Shown piece by piece: positions 1 to 8,118 of a stretch of DNA of 23,308 nucleotides (positions are counted from its first letter, which is position 1; each line of letters begins with the position of its first letter). The stretch comes from RGDT01 sp964630925. Its GTDB lineage: Bacteria; Planctomycetota; Planctomycetia; Gemmatales; Gemmataceae. The notes under the pieces are model-generated. The model did not search any database, had not been told where the DNA came from, and worked only from the letters and a program-made list of their open reading frames with translations. The stretch lies in assembly GCA_964630925.1 (NCBI GenBank), contig CAZVZK010000160.1, positions 1 to 23,308 of the forward strand. Direction: 5' to 3'. A program made the position numbers and the translations under genes.

Positions 1-54
1 AACTTCCTCGAGGCCGCCGGATACGCCGCTACACCAACTCCGACACCGCTCTAA
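1..54 (+). CDS. C-terminal end of an unidentified protein (cut by window edge)
   Basis: The first 17 codons read NFLEAAGYAATPTPTPL and end at a TAA at 52-54. The next gene, nusB, is on the same strand after a 91-nt gap. In many bacteria ribH, which encodes the lumazine synthase of riboflavin synthesis, sits just before nusB, so ribH is the obvious guess from context. The visible residues do not show a RibH signature, so no gene name is given. The frame is open to the window edge, but 17 codons alone would not prove a gene. Confidence 0.4.
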   Translation, partial: NFLEAAGYAATPTPTPL

Positions 55-145
55 GCGGACCGCTCCCCCCTGATCGGACAGAAAATCTCCCGATTCCGCT
101 CGGGCCTGCTAACATGAGGGGGATACGGAGACGGCGAAGCCACCC

Positions 146-607
146 ATGATGCACAGACGGTCACGATCCCGCGAAGTCGCGTTGCAGCTCCTCTTCCAGC
201 ACGAGGTCAACCCCGGCGTCGGGCGCCCGCACATCGAGCGCTTCGTCAAGGAACGCCTCAGCGACGAAGGCCTGGAGGCGTTCGCCCTCGCCCTCTTCGA
301 CGGCGCACGCGCCCGCAAGCCCGCCCTCGACCTCGCCATCGGCCGCGCCGCCACCAACTGGCGCGTCCCACGCATGGCCGCCACCGACCGCAACGTCCTC
401 CGCCTCGGGGCCTACGAGATCCTGCACCAGCCGGAGACGCCGCCGGGTGTGGCTATCAGCGAGGCCGTCGATCTGGCACGCCGCTTCGGCTCCGCCGACT
501 CCGCCTCCTTCGTCAACGGCGTCCTCGACCGCCTGTACAAGGACTCACCTCGCGCCAAGGAGCCCCCGCCCGATGCCGGCAGGCCAGCCGTTCACGGCCC
601 TGTGTAA
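146..607 (+). CDS. nusB: Transcription antitermination factor NusB
   Basis: NusB binds the boxA element of nascent rRNA transcripts together with NusE (ribosomal protein S10) and helps RNA polymerase pass terminators in rRNA operons; it acts in the cytoplasm. The 153-aa product has the family's usual length and an all-helical pattern. It starts with the typical RRRSREVALQLLFQ-like segment (residues 4-17). It also has the conserved middle part around residues 71-106 (NWRVPRMAATDRNVLRLGAYE, then AISEAVDLARRFG) and the FVNGVLDRL segment near residues 121-129 that marks the C-terminal helix of the family. The start could be either ATG of the ATGATG at 146-151. A GGAG at 127-130 lies rather far upstream for a Shine-Dalgarno site. 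The PHP gene begins inside the last 35 nt of this gene, so the two are probably translated together. Confidence 0.95.
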   Translation: MMHRRSRSREVALQLLFQHEVNPGVGRPHIERFVKERLSDEGLEAFALALFDGARARKPALDLAIGRAATNWRVPRMAATDRNVLRLGAYEILHQPETPPGVAISEAVDLARRFGSADSASFVNGVLDRLYKDSPRAKEPPPDAGRPAVHGPV

Positions 608-1433
608 GGCGCTCGCCCGCGGCCCCGCCGCCGGACGCGCCGACCTCCACCTCCACTCCACCGCCAGCGACGGCTCCTACACGCCGGCCCAGGTGGCCGA
701 CCTCGCCCGCCGCTGCGGCCTCGCCGCCATCGCCCTCACCGACCACGACACCTTCGCCGGCCTCGACGAGGCACGCGCCGCCGCGGGGGGGGCTCTCGAG
801 GTCATCGACGGCGTGGAGATCACCACCACGCACCAGGGCCGCGAGCTGCACCTGCTCGCCTACTTCGCCGACCCGTCGCACGCGGGCCTGGCGCAGGCGC
901 TGGAGGAGGTGCGCGCGGGGCGCCGCGAGCGCTTCGCCGCGATGGTGCGGCGATTGCAGGAGGCCGGCGTGTCCGTTCAGGAGGAGGAGCGTCCGCCGCA
1001 CTCGCTGGGCCGGCGTTACCTCGCCGAGCTGCTGGTGAAACAGGGCCGCGTCGGCAGCGTGCGCGAGGCGTTCTCTCGCTGGCTGGGCAGCGGCGGCAGG
1101 GCGTTCGTGCCGCGTCAGGGCCTGGATGTGGGGCGGGCCATCGCCCTGGTGGCGGAGGCGGGCGGGGTGGCGTCGTGGGCGCACCCGCCGTATGATGAAC
1201 GGACGGCACCCACCCTGTCCGAATTGGCGTCGCTGGGCATGCGGGCCGTCGAGGCAGCCTACCCCGATGCGAAGGCGTCCCAGTCGCGGCACCTGCGCGA
1301 GATGGCGGCGTCGCTGGGCCTGGCGGTGACGGGGGGCAGCGACTGTCACGGGCCGGGGCCGCGGGCGGTCGGCTCGGTGACGGTGGGTGACGGCGAGCTG
1401 GCGACACTGCGGGGACTGGCAAGAGAGGGTTGA
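573..1433 (+). CDS. PHP-domain metal-dependent phosphoesterase (YciV/TrpH-like)
   Basis: A 286-aa protein of the PHP family in the TrpH/YciV branch. E. coli YciV (Rnm/RNase AM) is a 5'-3' exoribonuclease that also cleaves 3',5'-bisphosphonucleotides; whether this protein shares that substrate is inferred. Metal-binding motifs are complete: DLHLHS (H26, H28), D33, TDHDT (D57-D59), VEIT (E82), ELHLL (H93), AHPP (H204) and GGSDCHG (D257, H259). The reading frame is open upstream to 447, but the start at 573 is chosen because AAGGAG lies at 557-562, ten nt before it, and the homologous part begins about 20 residues later. This places the start inside nusB (35-nt overlap). The stop TGA is followed at once by the ftsY ATG. 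Position between nusB and ftsY suggests a house-keeping RNA or nucleotide role. Confidence 0.9.
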   Translation: MPAGQPFTALCKALARGPAAGRADLHLHSTASDGSYTPAQVADLARRCGLAAIALTDHDTFAGLDEARAAAGGALEVIDGVEITTTHQGRELHLLAYFADPSHAGLAQALEEVRAGRRERFAAMVRRLQEAGVSVQEEERPPHSLGRRYLAELLVKQGRVGSVREAFSRWLGSGGRAFVPRQGLDVGRAIALVAEAGGVASWAHPPYDERTAPTLSELASLGMRAVEAAYPDAKASQSRHLREMAASLGLAVTGGSDCHGPGPRAVGSVTVGDGELATLRGLAREG

Positions 1434-2336
1434 ATGTTCCGCGCCATCTACGAGACGCTGAAGGCCGGCCTGCAGAAGACGCGCGACCTGTTCGTCGGGA
1501 TCGCGAAACTCTTCGTGGGTGGCCGCGTGGACAAGGCCTTCCTCGCCCAGCTCGAGGAGAAGCTCTACCTCGCCGACGTGGGCAACGAAACGACCCAGCG
1601 CATCGTCGAGCGCGTCAAACTGGCCTACGAGGACAAGGAGGTCGGCAAGGACGTGGAGGTGTTCGTACGCCAGCTCCTCCGCGAGCAGCTCGCCGAGCCC
1701 GAGGGCATCCACTACGCCGCCGAGGGCCCCACCATCGTCATGGTGGCCGGCGTCAACGGCTCCGGCAAGACGACGAGCATCGCCAAGCTCGCCGCCCGGC
1801 TTATGAAGGACGGCAAGAAGGTGCTGGTGGCGGCGTGCGACACCTTCCGCGCGGCGGCGGTGGAGCAGCTCACCGTCTGGAGCCAGCGTCTGGGCTGCGA
1901 CATCGTCAAGAGCAAGCAGGGGGCCGACCCCGCGTCGGTGGCCCACGACGCCTGCGAGGCCGGCAAGGCACGCAAGGTGGACGTGGTGATCGTGGACACG
2001 GCGGGCCGGCTGCACACGCAGTCGCACCTGATGAGCGAACTGGAGAAGATCCATCGCGTGATCGCCAAGGTCATCCCCGGCGCGCCGCACGAGGTGCTGC
2101 TGGTGCTCGACGGCACCAACGGGCAGAACGCCATCAGCCAGGCCGAGCAGTTCAAGAAGAAGGTGCACTGCACGGGCATCATCCTCACGAAGCTGGACGG
2201 GACGGCCAAGGGCGGCGCGATCTTCGCCATCAAGCAGAAGTTGGGCCTGCCGGTGAAGTACATCGGCGTCGGCGAGAAGCTGGACGACCTGGAGCCGTTC
2301 GACCCCGAGGAGTACGTCAAGGCGCTGTTCGAGTGA
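1434..2336 (+). CDS. ftsY: Signal recognition particle receptor FtsY
   Basis: FtsY is the membrane-associated GTPase that receives ribosome-nascent chain complexes from the signal recognition particle (Ffh) and hands them to the Sec translocon. The 300-aa protein has a short N-domain (about residues 1-95) and a full NG GTPase domain: G1 GVNGSGKT (106-113), G2 DTFRAAA (136-142), G3 DTAGR (188-192), G4 TKLDG (252-256) and the G5 region GVGEK (278-282). The acidic A-domain of the long E. coli type is absent, as in many other bacteria. In its place is an amphipathic start (FRAIYETLKAGL), which may serve membrane binding. The ATG follows the PHP stop directly (TGAATG), with AGAGAGGG at 1422-1429 as a possible ribosome binding site, so it belongs to the nusB unit. 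Confidence 0.97.
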   Translation: MFRAIYETLKAGLQKTRDLFVGIAKLFVGGRVDKAFLAQLEEKLYLADVGNETTQRIVERVKLAYEDKEVGKDVEVFVRQLLREQLAEPEGIHYAAEGPTIVMVAGVNGSGKTTSIAKLAARLMKDGKKVLVAACDTFRAAAVEQLTVWSQRLGCDIVKSKQGADPASVAHDACEAGKARKVDVVIVDTAGRLHTQSHLMSELEKIHRVIAKVIPGAPHEVLLVLDGTNGQNAISQAEQFKKKVHCTGIILTKLDGTAKGGAIFAIKQKLGLPVKYIGVGEKLDDLEPFDPEEYVKALFE

Positions 2337-2378
2337 GCCGACGCGCGGTAGCATGGCGGGGGACCGGAGGACGCCCCC

Positions 2379-5300
2379 GTGACGCCTGACCTCAACCGCC
2401 GCGTGAACGCCGCGCTCGCGGCGCTCGACGAGACGAAGTCCGACAGGGAGGCCGTCCTCGCCCGCCTCCGCCGCGACGACCCCGAGGCCGCCGCCGAGGT
2501 CGAGGCCCTCCTGACGCAGGGGAGCTCCGGGCGCGGCGCCGAGCTCGAGCGGGCCATCGGCGCGGTGCTGAGGGAGGCGCCGGCGGCCATCGGCCCCTAC
2601 CTCGTCGAGTCCGAGGTCGGGCGCGGCGGCATGGGCGTCGTCTACCGCGTCCTCGACCCCGACCTCGGCCGCACCCTCGCCGTCAAGACGCTGAAGGAGG
2701 AGGCCAGCTTCTACCCCGAGATGAGGCGGCGTTTCCTCGAGGAGGCCCGCCTCATGGGCCAGCTGCAGCACCCCGGCGTCCCGCCCGTCCACGCCCTCGG
2801 CACCCTCCCCGACGGGCGGCCCTGGTTCGCCATGAAGCTCATCCGCGGGCGCACCCTCGCCGCCATCCTGCGCGGGCGGCCCTCCCCCGAGGCCGGCCTC
2901 GCCGGGCTGCTCGACGCCTTCGGGCACGTCTGCGAGACCCTGGCGGCGGCCCATCAGCAGGGCGTCATCCACCGCGACCTGAAGCCGGCGAACGTCATGG
3001 TGGGGCCCTTCGGCGAGGTCCAGGTCATGGACTGGGGCCTCGCCAAGCTCCTCGCCGACGCCCCGCCCGAGCCGCTCGGCGATCTCAGCACCATCCGCCC
3101 CGTGCGCCCCGCCCGGCCCGACAGCGAGACGCGGGCGGCGATGGGCACGCCGCAGTATATGCCGCCCGAGCAGGCCAGGGCCTCCCCGGGCGTTGACCGG
3201 CGCTCGGACGTGTTCGGCCTGGGCGCCATCCTGTGCGAGATCCTCACCGGCCTGCCGCCCTACGCCGGCCAGACGTGGCGCGAGGTCGAGGCGGGCGACA
3301 CCACGGCGGCGCTGGCCCGCCTCGACGCCTGCGCCGCCGACGCGGAGCTGAAGGCGCTGACCCGACGCTGCCTAACGGCCGATCAGGCGGCCCGCCCGCC
3401 TGACGCCGCGGCGGTCCTCGCCGACCTGCGCGCCTATCAGGAGGGCGTCCGCGAGCGCCTGCGCCGCGCCGACATGGAGCGGCAGGAGGCGGCCGTCCGG
3501 GCGGAGGAGGCGCGGAAACGCCGCGCCGTCGCCCGCCGCTGGGCCGCCGCCGTCGCCGCCCTCGTCCTGATCCTCGGGGCTGCCGCCTGGTGGGCCGTCC
3601 TCGAACGCCGGGCCGCGGACGAGAAGCGTGGCCTGGAACGCGAGCGTGTCGCCGCCCGCCTCGACGAGGCGGTCCGCCGCCTGGGCGACGGCGACGCCGA
3701 CGGCGCCGCGCAGCGGCTCGACCTGATCCGCCCCGCCCTGGCGGAGCCGCACCTCGCCGGCCTCCGCGATCGGGCGTCCGGCGCCGACGCCGACCTCGCC
3801 CTCGTCCGCCGCCTCGCCGCCTTGGCCGCCCGCCAGTGGGCGGTCGAGCAGCAGGCCGCCGCCGAGCTGGCCTCGCACGGCTCGGGCTCGGCGGCGGCGC
3901 GGATCGTCTTCACCGTCAAGGAACGGACGGCGGAGGGCGGCCGCCTCCTCGCCGCCGAGTATGAGGCCGCCCTGGCGGGCCGCGGCCTGACGCCCGCCCC
4001 CGCCGATGCCGACAAGGTCCTCGCCTCGCCGGTCCGCGCCGCCATCACCGCGGGGCTGGGCAACTGGCTCCTGCTGGACCGCAGGCACGCCGGCCTGCAC
4101 GCCCTCCTCGACGCCATCGACCCCACACGCGCCCCGGTCCGCCGCCTCCTCACACGCCCGGACGGCGTGCAGGAGGCGTCGCATGCCGGGCCGGGCGGCG
4201 ACCCGTTCACCGCCCTCGTCCTCGGCGAGGTGCTGCCTCCGGGCCGCGCCGTCGAGACCCTGGAGGCGGCGGTCCGCGACGCGCCCGGCGACCGGCGCCT
4301 GCTGGCCGCCCTGGTCCGCGGGCTGCTGACCTCGACGCCGCCGCGGGCCGCCGACGCCGTCGGCTACGCCCGCGCCGCCCTCGCCCTGCGCCCCGACGAC
4401 GCCGGCCTCAACGTCCTGCTGGCCGCGGCCCTGTCGCAGGCGGGCCGTCACCAGGACGCGTTGGCCCAGGCACGCCGCGCCGTCCGCCTCGACCCGGAGG
4501 TGACCGCCCACCGCCAGCTCGCCCTGTGCTACCTGCGGCTGGGACGCCGCGAGGAGGAGTCGCGTGTCCTTGCCCGCGCCGTCGAGCTGGCCCCGGGCGA
4601 CGGCGAGCTGCGTGCCTCCCTGGGCATCGCACAGCTCCTGACACGCCGCACCGGCCGCGCCATCCCGTCCCTGGAGGCCGCCGCGCGCCTCGACCCGCGC
4701 ACCCCGAGCCACCTCTCCAATCTGGGCGTCGCCTACATCGGCGCACGCCGGCCCGCCGACGCCGTCCGCGTCCTGGAGCGGGCCGTCCGCCTCGCCCCCT
4801 CGTCGGCCACCGCCCACCTCAACCTCGGTGCCGCCTACGCGGGCGTGGAGCGGTTCGCCGAGTCCGCCCGCCTGTCGCTCCGCGCCGCCGAGCTGCGCCC
4901 CGACGACGACGACGCCTGGGCCAACCTGGGCCACGCCTACCTCCGCCTCGGCCTCCCCGCCCGCGCGGAGGCGGCCCTGAAGCGTGCCGTGGGCCTCAAC
5001 CCGGGCCTCATGCGCGCCCTCGCGAACCTCGGGGTGGCCCGCATGTCGCTGGGGCGTCACGCCGACGCCCTCGACCCCCTGGCCCGCGCCGCGGCACTCT
5101 CCCCCCGGTCGCACGAGCCGCTCGGCAACCTGGGGTTCGCGCTCGGCAAGCTCGGCCGGCCCGACGACGCCATCGTCGCCTTGAGGCAGGCCGTCCGCAA
5201 CAAGGACGACTACTTCGAGGCCTTCCGCTCCCTCGGCTGGTGCTACCTCGAGGTGGGCCGGCCCGGAGACGCCGCCCGCGTCCTGACCCGCGCCGACGAG

Positions 5301-6359
5301 ATCGTCCGCGACGACCCCGAGGTCGCCGTGCCCCTGGCCCTCGCCTTCGAGCGCGCCGGGCAGCCGGCCCGCGCCTTGCGCAGGGCCGAGGCCGCCACCC
5401 GCCTCCGCCCCTCCGACCCCGAGCCGCACCACCTCCTGGGCCGGATGTACTTTCGCGCCCACCGATGGGGCGAGGCCGTGCGCGTCCTCGCCCGCGCCGA
5501 CGAGCTGTCACGGCGCGACCCGGAGACGGCCACCCTGATCGGCACGGCCTACGCCGAGCTGGGGCGGCACGAGGCCTCCGTCCGCCACCTGCGGCGCGCC
5601 GTCGCCGCCGACCCGCGGGACACGGGGGCGCTGGCCGTGCTGGGCGTGAGCCTGATGGAGCTGCGCCGGCCACGCGAGGCGGCCGCCGCCCTGGAACGCG
5701 CCGTCGGCCTCGGCAGCCAGCACGCCAGGGCGTTCCGCGACCTGGGCCTCGCCTACCTGCGTCTCGGCCGCCCCGCCGAGGCGGCCCGCGTCCTGACCCG
5801 CGCCGTCGAGCTGGGGCCGGGCAGCGCCACGGCCCACGGCCGGCTCGGCAACGCCTGGATGGCCTGCCGCAGGCCCGCCCCGGCGGCCGACGCCTTCCGC
5901 CGCTGCCTCGCCATCAACCCGGCGGCCCCCTGTCACTCCGACCGCCTGGCCGCCCTCATCCTCGCGGGCCGCCCCGCCGAGGCCGCCGCCGCCGCCCTGA
6001 CGCTCGCCGCCCTGCCCCGGCACCTCTGGGAGGAGGCGCGGTACAACGCCGCCTGCGCCTGCGCCCGCGCCGGCTCGGGCCGCGACGACGGCGCCGCCCT
6101 ACCGCCCGGCGAGCGCGCCGCCCTCCGCCTCCGCGCCCAGGGTTGGCTCCGCGAGGAGCTGACGCGGTTCGAGGCGATGGCCCGCTCCCCGCTGGCCGCC
6201 CGCCGCCGCGAGGCCGTCTCGCGTCTCCGCGAGATGCTCCGCGAGGACGACTTCCTCCTCGTCCGCGACGACGCCCTCGCCGCCCTCCCGCCCGACGAGG
6301 CCGCCCGCTGGCGCGGGCTGTGGGCCAAGGCGCGACACCTCTCCACCACCCGCCGATGA
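2379..6359 (+). CDS. Membrane-anchored Ser/Thr protein kinase with about 15 TPR repeats
   Basis: A 1326-aa Hanks-type kinase of a kind expanded in planctomycetes. Residues 74-350 form the kinase domain: glycine loop GRGGMGVVY (81-89), catalytic Lys in AVKTL (K103), HRDLKPANV (198-206), DWG instead of DFG (218-220) and YMPPEQA (260-266). The DWG change is usual in planctomycete kinases and need not mean loss of activity. Residues 355-385 are charged and probably coiled; residues 387-407 are one hydrophobic membrane segment. A helical linker leads to about 15 TPRs of 34 residues (about 675-1185) and a C-terminal tail with the YNAACACA motif. The kinase part is probably cytoplasmic, with the TPRs on the other side of the membrane as a binding platform; the ligand is unknown. 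The start is GTG with GGAGG at 2366-2370, eight nt upstream. ftsY ends 42 nt before. Confidence 0.93.
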   Translation: MTPDLNRRVNAALAALDETKSDREAVLARLRRDDPEAAAEVEALLTQGSSGRGAELERAIGAVLREAPAAIGPYLVESEVGRGGMGVVYRVLDPDLGRTLAVKTLKEEASFYPEMRRRFLEEARLMGQLQHPGVPPVHALGTLPDGRPWFAMKLIRGRTLAAILRGRPSPEAGLAGLLDAFGHVCETLAAAHQQGVIHRDLKPANVMVGPFGEVQVMDWGLAKLLADAPPEPLGDLSTIRPVRPARPDSETRAAMGTPQYMPPEQARASPGVDRRSDVFGLGAILCEILTGLPPYAGQTWREVEAGDTTAALARLDACAADAELKALTRRCLTADQAARPPDAAAVLADLRAYQEGVRERLRRADMERQEAAVRAEEARKRRAVARRWAAAVAALVLILGAAAWWAVLERRAADEKRGLERERVAARLDEAVRRLGDGDADGAAQRLDLIRPALAEPHLAGLRDRASGADADLALVRRLAALAARQWAVEQQAAAELASHGSGSAAARIVFTVKERTAEGGRLLAAEYEAALAGRGLTPAPADADKVLASPVRAAITAGLGNWLLLDRRHAGLHALLDAIDPTRAPVRRLLTRPDGVQEASHAGPGGDPFTALVLGEVLPPGRAVETLEAAVRDAPGDRRLLAALVRGLLTSTPPRAADAVGYARAALALRPDDAGLNVLLAAALSQAGRHQDALAQARRAVRLDPEVTAHRQLALCYLRLGRREEESRVLARAVELAPGDGELRASLGIAQLLTRRTGRAIPSLEAAARLDPRTPSHLSNLGVAYIGARRPADAVRVLERAVRLAPSSATAHLNLGAAYAGVERFAESARLSLRAAELRPDDDDAWANLGHAYLRLGLPARAEAALKRAVGLNPGLMRALANLGVARMSLGRHADALDPLARAAALSPRSHEPLGNLGFALGKLGRPDDAIVALRQAVRNKDDYFEAFRSLGWCYLEVGRPGDAARVLTRADEIVRDDPEVAVPLALAFERAGQPARALRRAEAATRLRPSDPEPHHLLGRMYFRAHRWGEAVRVLARADELSRRDPETATLIGTAYAELGRHEASVRHLRRAVAADPRDTGALAVLGVSLMELRRPREAAAALERAVGLGSQHARAFRDLGLAYLRLGRPAEAARVLTRAVELGPGSATAHGRLGNAWMACRRPAPAADAFRRCLAINPAAPCHSDRLAALILAGRPAEAAAAALTLAALPRHLWEEARYNAACACARAGSGRDDGAALPPGERAALRLRAQGWLREELTRFEAMARSPLAARRREAVSRLREMLREDDFLLVRDDALAALPPDEAARWRGLWAKARHLSTTRR

Positions 6360-6424
6360 TTGGCCGCCCGGCCCGCCGCTCCCTACAGCAACGGGACGCC
6401 CCTGGCTCCATACGGGATCGGCGC

Positions 6425-7342
6425 ATGGCGAAACTGGCTCTCGTGACCGGCGGCGCGGGCTTCATCGGCTCCCACCTCGTGGACGCCCTCGCGGCACGCG
6501 GCCCCGTCCGCGTCCTCGACGACCTCTCCACCGGCGTCCCCGCCAACCTCCCCGCCGGCGTCGAGCTGGTCCACGGCGATGTCGGCGACGCCGCGGCCGT
6601 TGACGCCGCCATGAAGGGCGTCGATATGGTCTTCCACCTCGCCGCCCTCGCCTCCGTGCAGCGCAGCGTCGAGGCCCCCGCCGACTCGCACCGCGTCTGC
6701 GCCACCGGCACCCTTCACACCCTCGACGCCGCCCGCCGCCACGGCGCACGCCGCGTCGTCTACGCCGCCAGCGCCAGCGCCTACGGCATCCCCACCGGCG
6801 AAGTCCAGAAAGAATCCGACCCCGTCAACCCCCTCTCGCCCTACGCCGCCGCCAAGCTCGCCGGCGAGGTGTACTGCCAGGCGTTCGCCGCCACCTACGG
6901 CCTGGAGACGGTCCGCCTGCGCTTCTTCAACATCTTCGGCCCGCGCCAGCGCGCCGACAGCCCGTACTCCGGCGTGATCGCCATCTTCGCCGCCCTCCTC
7001 GCCGCCGGCAAGACCCCCACCGTCTTCGGCGACGGCCAGCAGACCCGCGACTTCACCTACGTCTCCGACGTGGTCGATTGCCTCCTCCTCGCCTCCGAGA
7101 AACCCGGCGTCTCCGGCGACGTGTTCAACGTCGGCACCGGCCACCCCACCAGCCTCCTCGACCTCATCGCCGCCCTCAACAAGGCCCTCGGCACGGACGT
7201 CACCCCGAAGCACGCCGACGCCCGCCAGGGCGACATCCGCCACTCGCGCGCCGACATCTCCCGCACCGTCGCCAGACTCGGCTACTCCCCCAGGGTGGCT
7301 TTCGCGGATGGGCTGGCGAAGACCCTCGCCTGGCTCCGATGA
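6425..7342 (+). CDS. NAD-dependent nucleotide-sugar epimerase/dehydratase (extended SDR)
   Basis: A 305-aa extended short-chain dehydrogenase, most like UDP-glucose or UDP-N-acetylglucosamine 4-epimerases (GalE/WbpP group), which supply sugars for surface polysaccharides. Visible motifs are the NAD-binding GGAGFIG (9-15), an acidic residue after the second strand (DDL, 32-34), HLAA (71-74), the catalytic Ser region around 116-118, the active-site pair YxxxK (Y140, K144), RFFNIFGPRQ and the DFTYVSDVV segment. Exact substrate cannot be told by eye. The chosen ATG gives the compact N-terminus usual for the family. An in-frame ATG at 6356 overlaps the kinase stop as ATGA and would add 23 residues; neither start has a clear Shine-Dalgarno site. 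The gene follows the kinase after 65 nt and may be cotranscribed with it. Confidence 0.92.
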   Translation: MAKLALVTGGAGFIGSHLVDALAARGPVRVLDDLSTGVPANLPAGVELVHGDVGDAAAVDAAMKGVDMVFHLAALASVQRSVEAPADSHRVCATGTLHTLDAARRHGARRVVYAASASAYGIPTGEVQKESDPVNPLSPYAAAKLAGEVYCQAFAATYGLETVRLRFFNIFGPRQRADSPYSGVIAIFAALLAAGKTPTVFGDGQQTRDFTYVSDVVDCLLLASEKPGVSGDVFNVGTGHPTSLLDLIAALNKALGTDVTPKHADARQGDIRHSRADISRTVARLGYSPRVAFADGLAKTLAWLR

Positions 7343-7376
7343 CAGGCTGCTGCCCAGCTCACGGAAGAGTGACACC

Positions 7377-7913
7377 ATGCGGACACACCGGATCGCCCTC
7401 CTCTCCGCCGGCGTCATGCTGGCGGCCGCCCTCGCCGCACCCGCCCAGGATCGCGGCTGCGCCCCCGCCCTCACCCTCGACGCCCTCAAGAGGATGAGCG
7501 GCGACGAGCTGCTGGTGCTCTACCGCGCCTCCGACGTGGGCCGCCCCCTCGACGGCAACCTCAAGGGCCGCCTCGTCCACATCGCCGGCCGCGGCCTGCC
7601 GACGCTCAAGTTCCGCCTCGGCGGCGCCCTGTGGCGGGGCAAGACCGCCCAGGCGTCCGACGGCTACTTCATCAACCGCTGGGTCGGCGGCGTCTCCGCG
7701 CTCGACTCGCGCTACGTCATCGGCCCCAGCTGGATCGACGGCAGGCCGGCGGTCATCATGGAGTACCCGCCCAAGACCCCCTTCTTCGGCAACGTCCACG
7801 ACGAGGTCCGCGAGATCGCCCCCGGCCTGTACCTCGGCCCCGTCTTCGAGCGCTGCCCCTGCCCCCAGTTCCGAGGCTGGGTCGCGCTGCAGCAGGAGTG
7901 CGGGTGCAAATAG
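7377..7913 (+). CDS. Small secreted protein of unknown function
   Basis: A 178-aa protein starting with a clear signal peptide: basic MRTHR, a hydrophobic stretch (about 6-20) and a likely cleavage after APA near residue 23. The mature part holds a DELLxLYRASDVG segment, then many glycines, tryptophans and tyrosines in alternating strands (KFRLGGALWRGK, YFINRWVGG, YVIGPSWIDGRPAVIMEY). This suggests a small beta-barrel, perhaps lipocalin-like, but the family is not recognised. Five cysteines, four of them near the C-terminus (CPC and CGC), could form disulfides or bind metal after export. The start at 7377 is chosen over an in-frame ATG at 7308 because of the signal peptide and because GGAAGAG lies at 7363-7369, seven nt upstream. 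The gene follows the epimerase after 34 nt. Confidence 0.8.
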   Translation: MRTHRIALLSAGVMLAAALAAPAQDRGCAPALTLDALKRMSGDELLVLYRASDVGRPLDGNLKGRLVHIAGRGLPTLKFRLGGALWRGKTAQASDGYFINRWVGGVSALDSRYVIGPSWIDGRPAVIMEYPPKTPFFGNVHDEVREIAPGLYLGPVFERCPCPQFRGWVALQQECGCK

Positions 7914-7999
7914 CGCGGCACCCCTTGGCCCCGTCGCCAGGAGTCGGCCACCTCGGGCTGACTTGGGCGGCGGGGTGGGCAGGGAGGGGTGGATTGCGT

Positions 8000-8035
8000 T
8001 TCATTTCAGACCCCCACACAAGAACTTGAAATGAA
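8000..8035. repeat. 9-bp inverted repeat TTCATTTCA / TGAAATGAA
   Basis: A perfect 9-bp inverted repeat: arms at 8000-8008 and 8027-8035, separated by 18 nt. It is AT-rich in otherwise very GC-rich DNA, so it stands out. It could be a protein binding site or mark an old insertion boundary. It is 87 nt after the stop of the secreted protein and has no U-run, so it is not a standard terminator. Confidence 0.6.
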
Positions 8036-8118
8036 TACGGTTGAGTCGTTCGGGCGTCCCCGCGTGCCGATGGCCGCCAGTGCCTACCTCGGGTGAACGC
8101 GAGGCACCGTCGGATGTT

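Noticed and set aside
1430..2389. Plus-strand frame overlapping ftsY in another phase
   Set aside because: ftsY shows all GTPase motifs; the other frame is Arg/Gly-rich and without motifs.
513..2972. Long minus-strand open frame (819 codons) opposite nusB, PHP, ftsY and the kinase
   Set aside because: It runs opposite four well-supported genes and its translation is a low-complexity Gly/Ala/Glu/Leu-rich product of GC-rich antisense DNA.
3372..5462. Minus-strand open frame of 696 codons opposite the kinase
   Set aside because: It mirrors the codon periodicity of the TPR repeats and shows no domain; the plus-strand kinase is certain.
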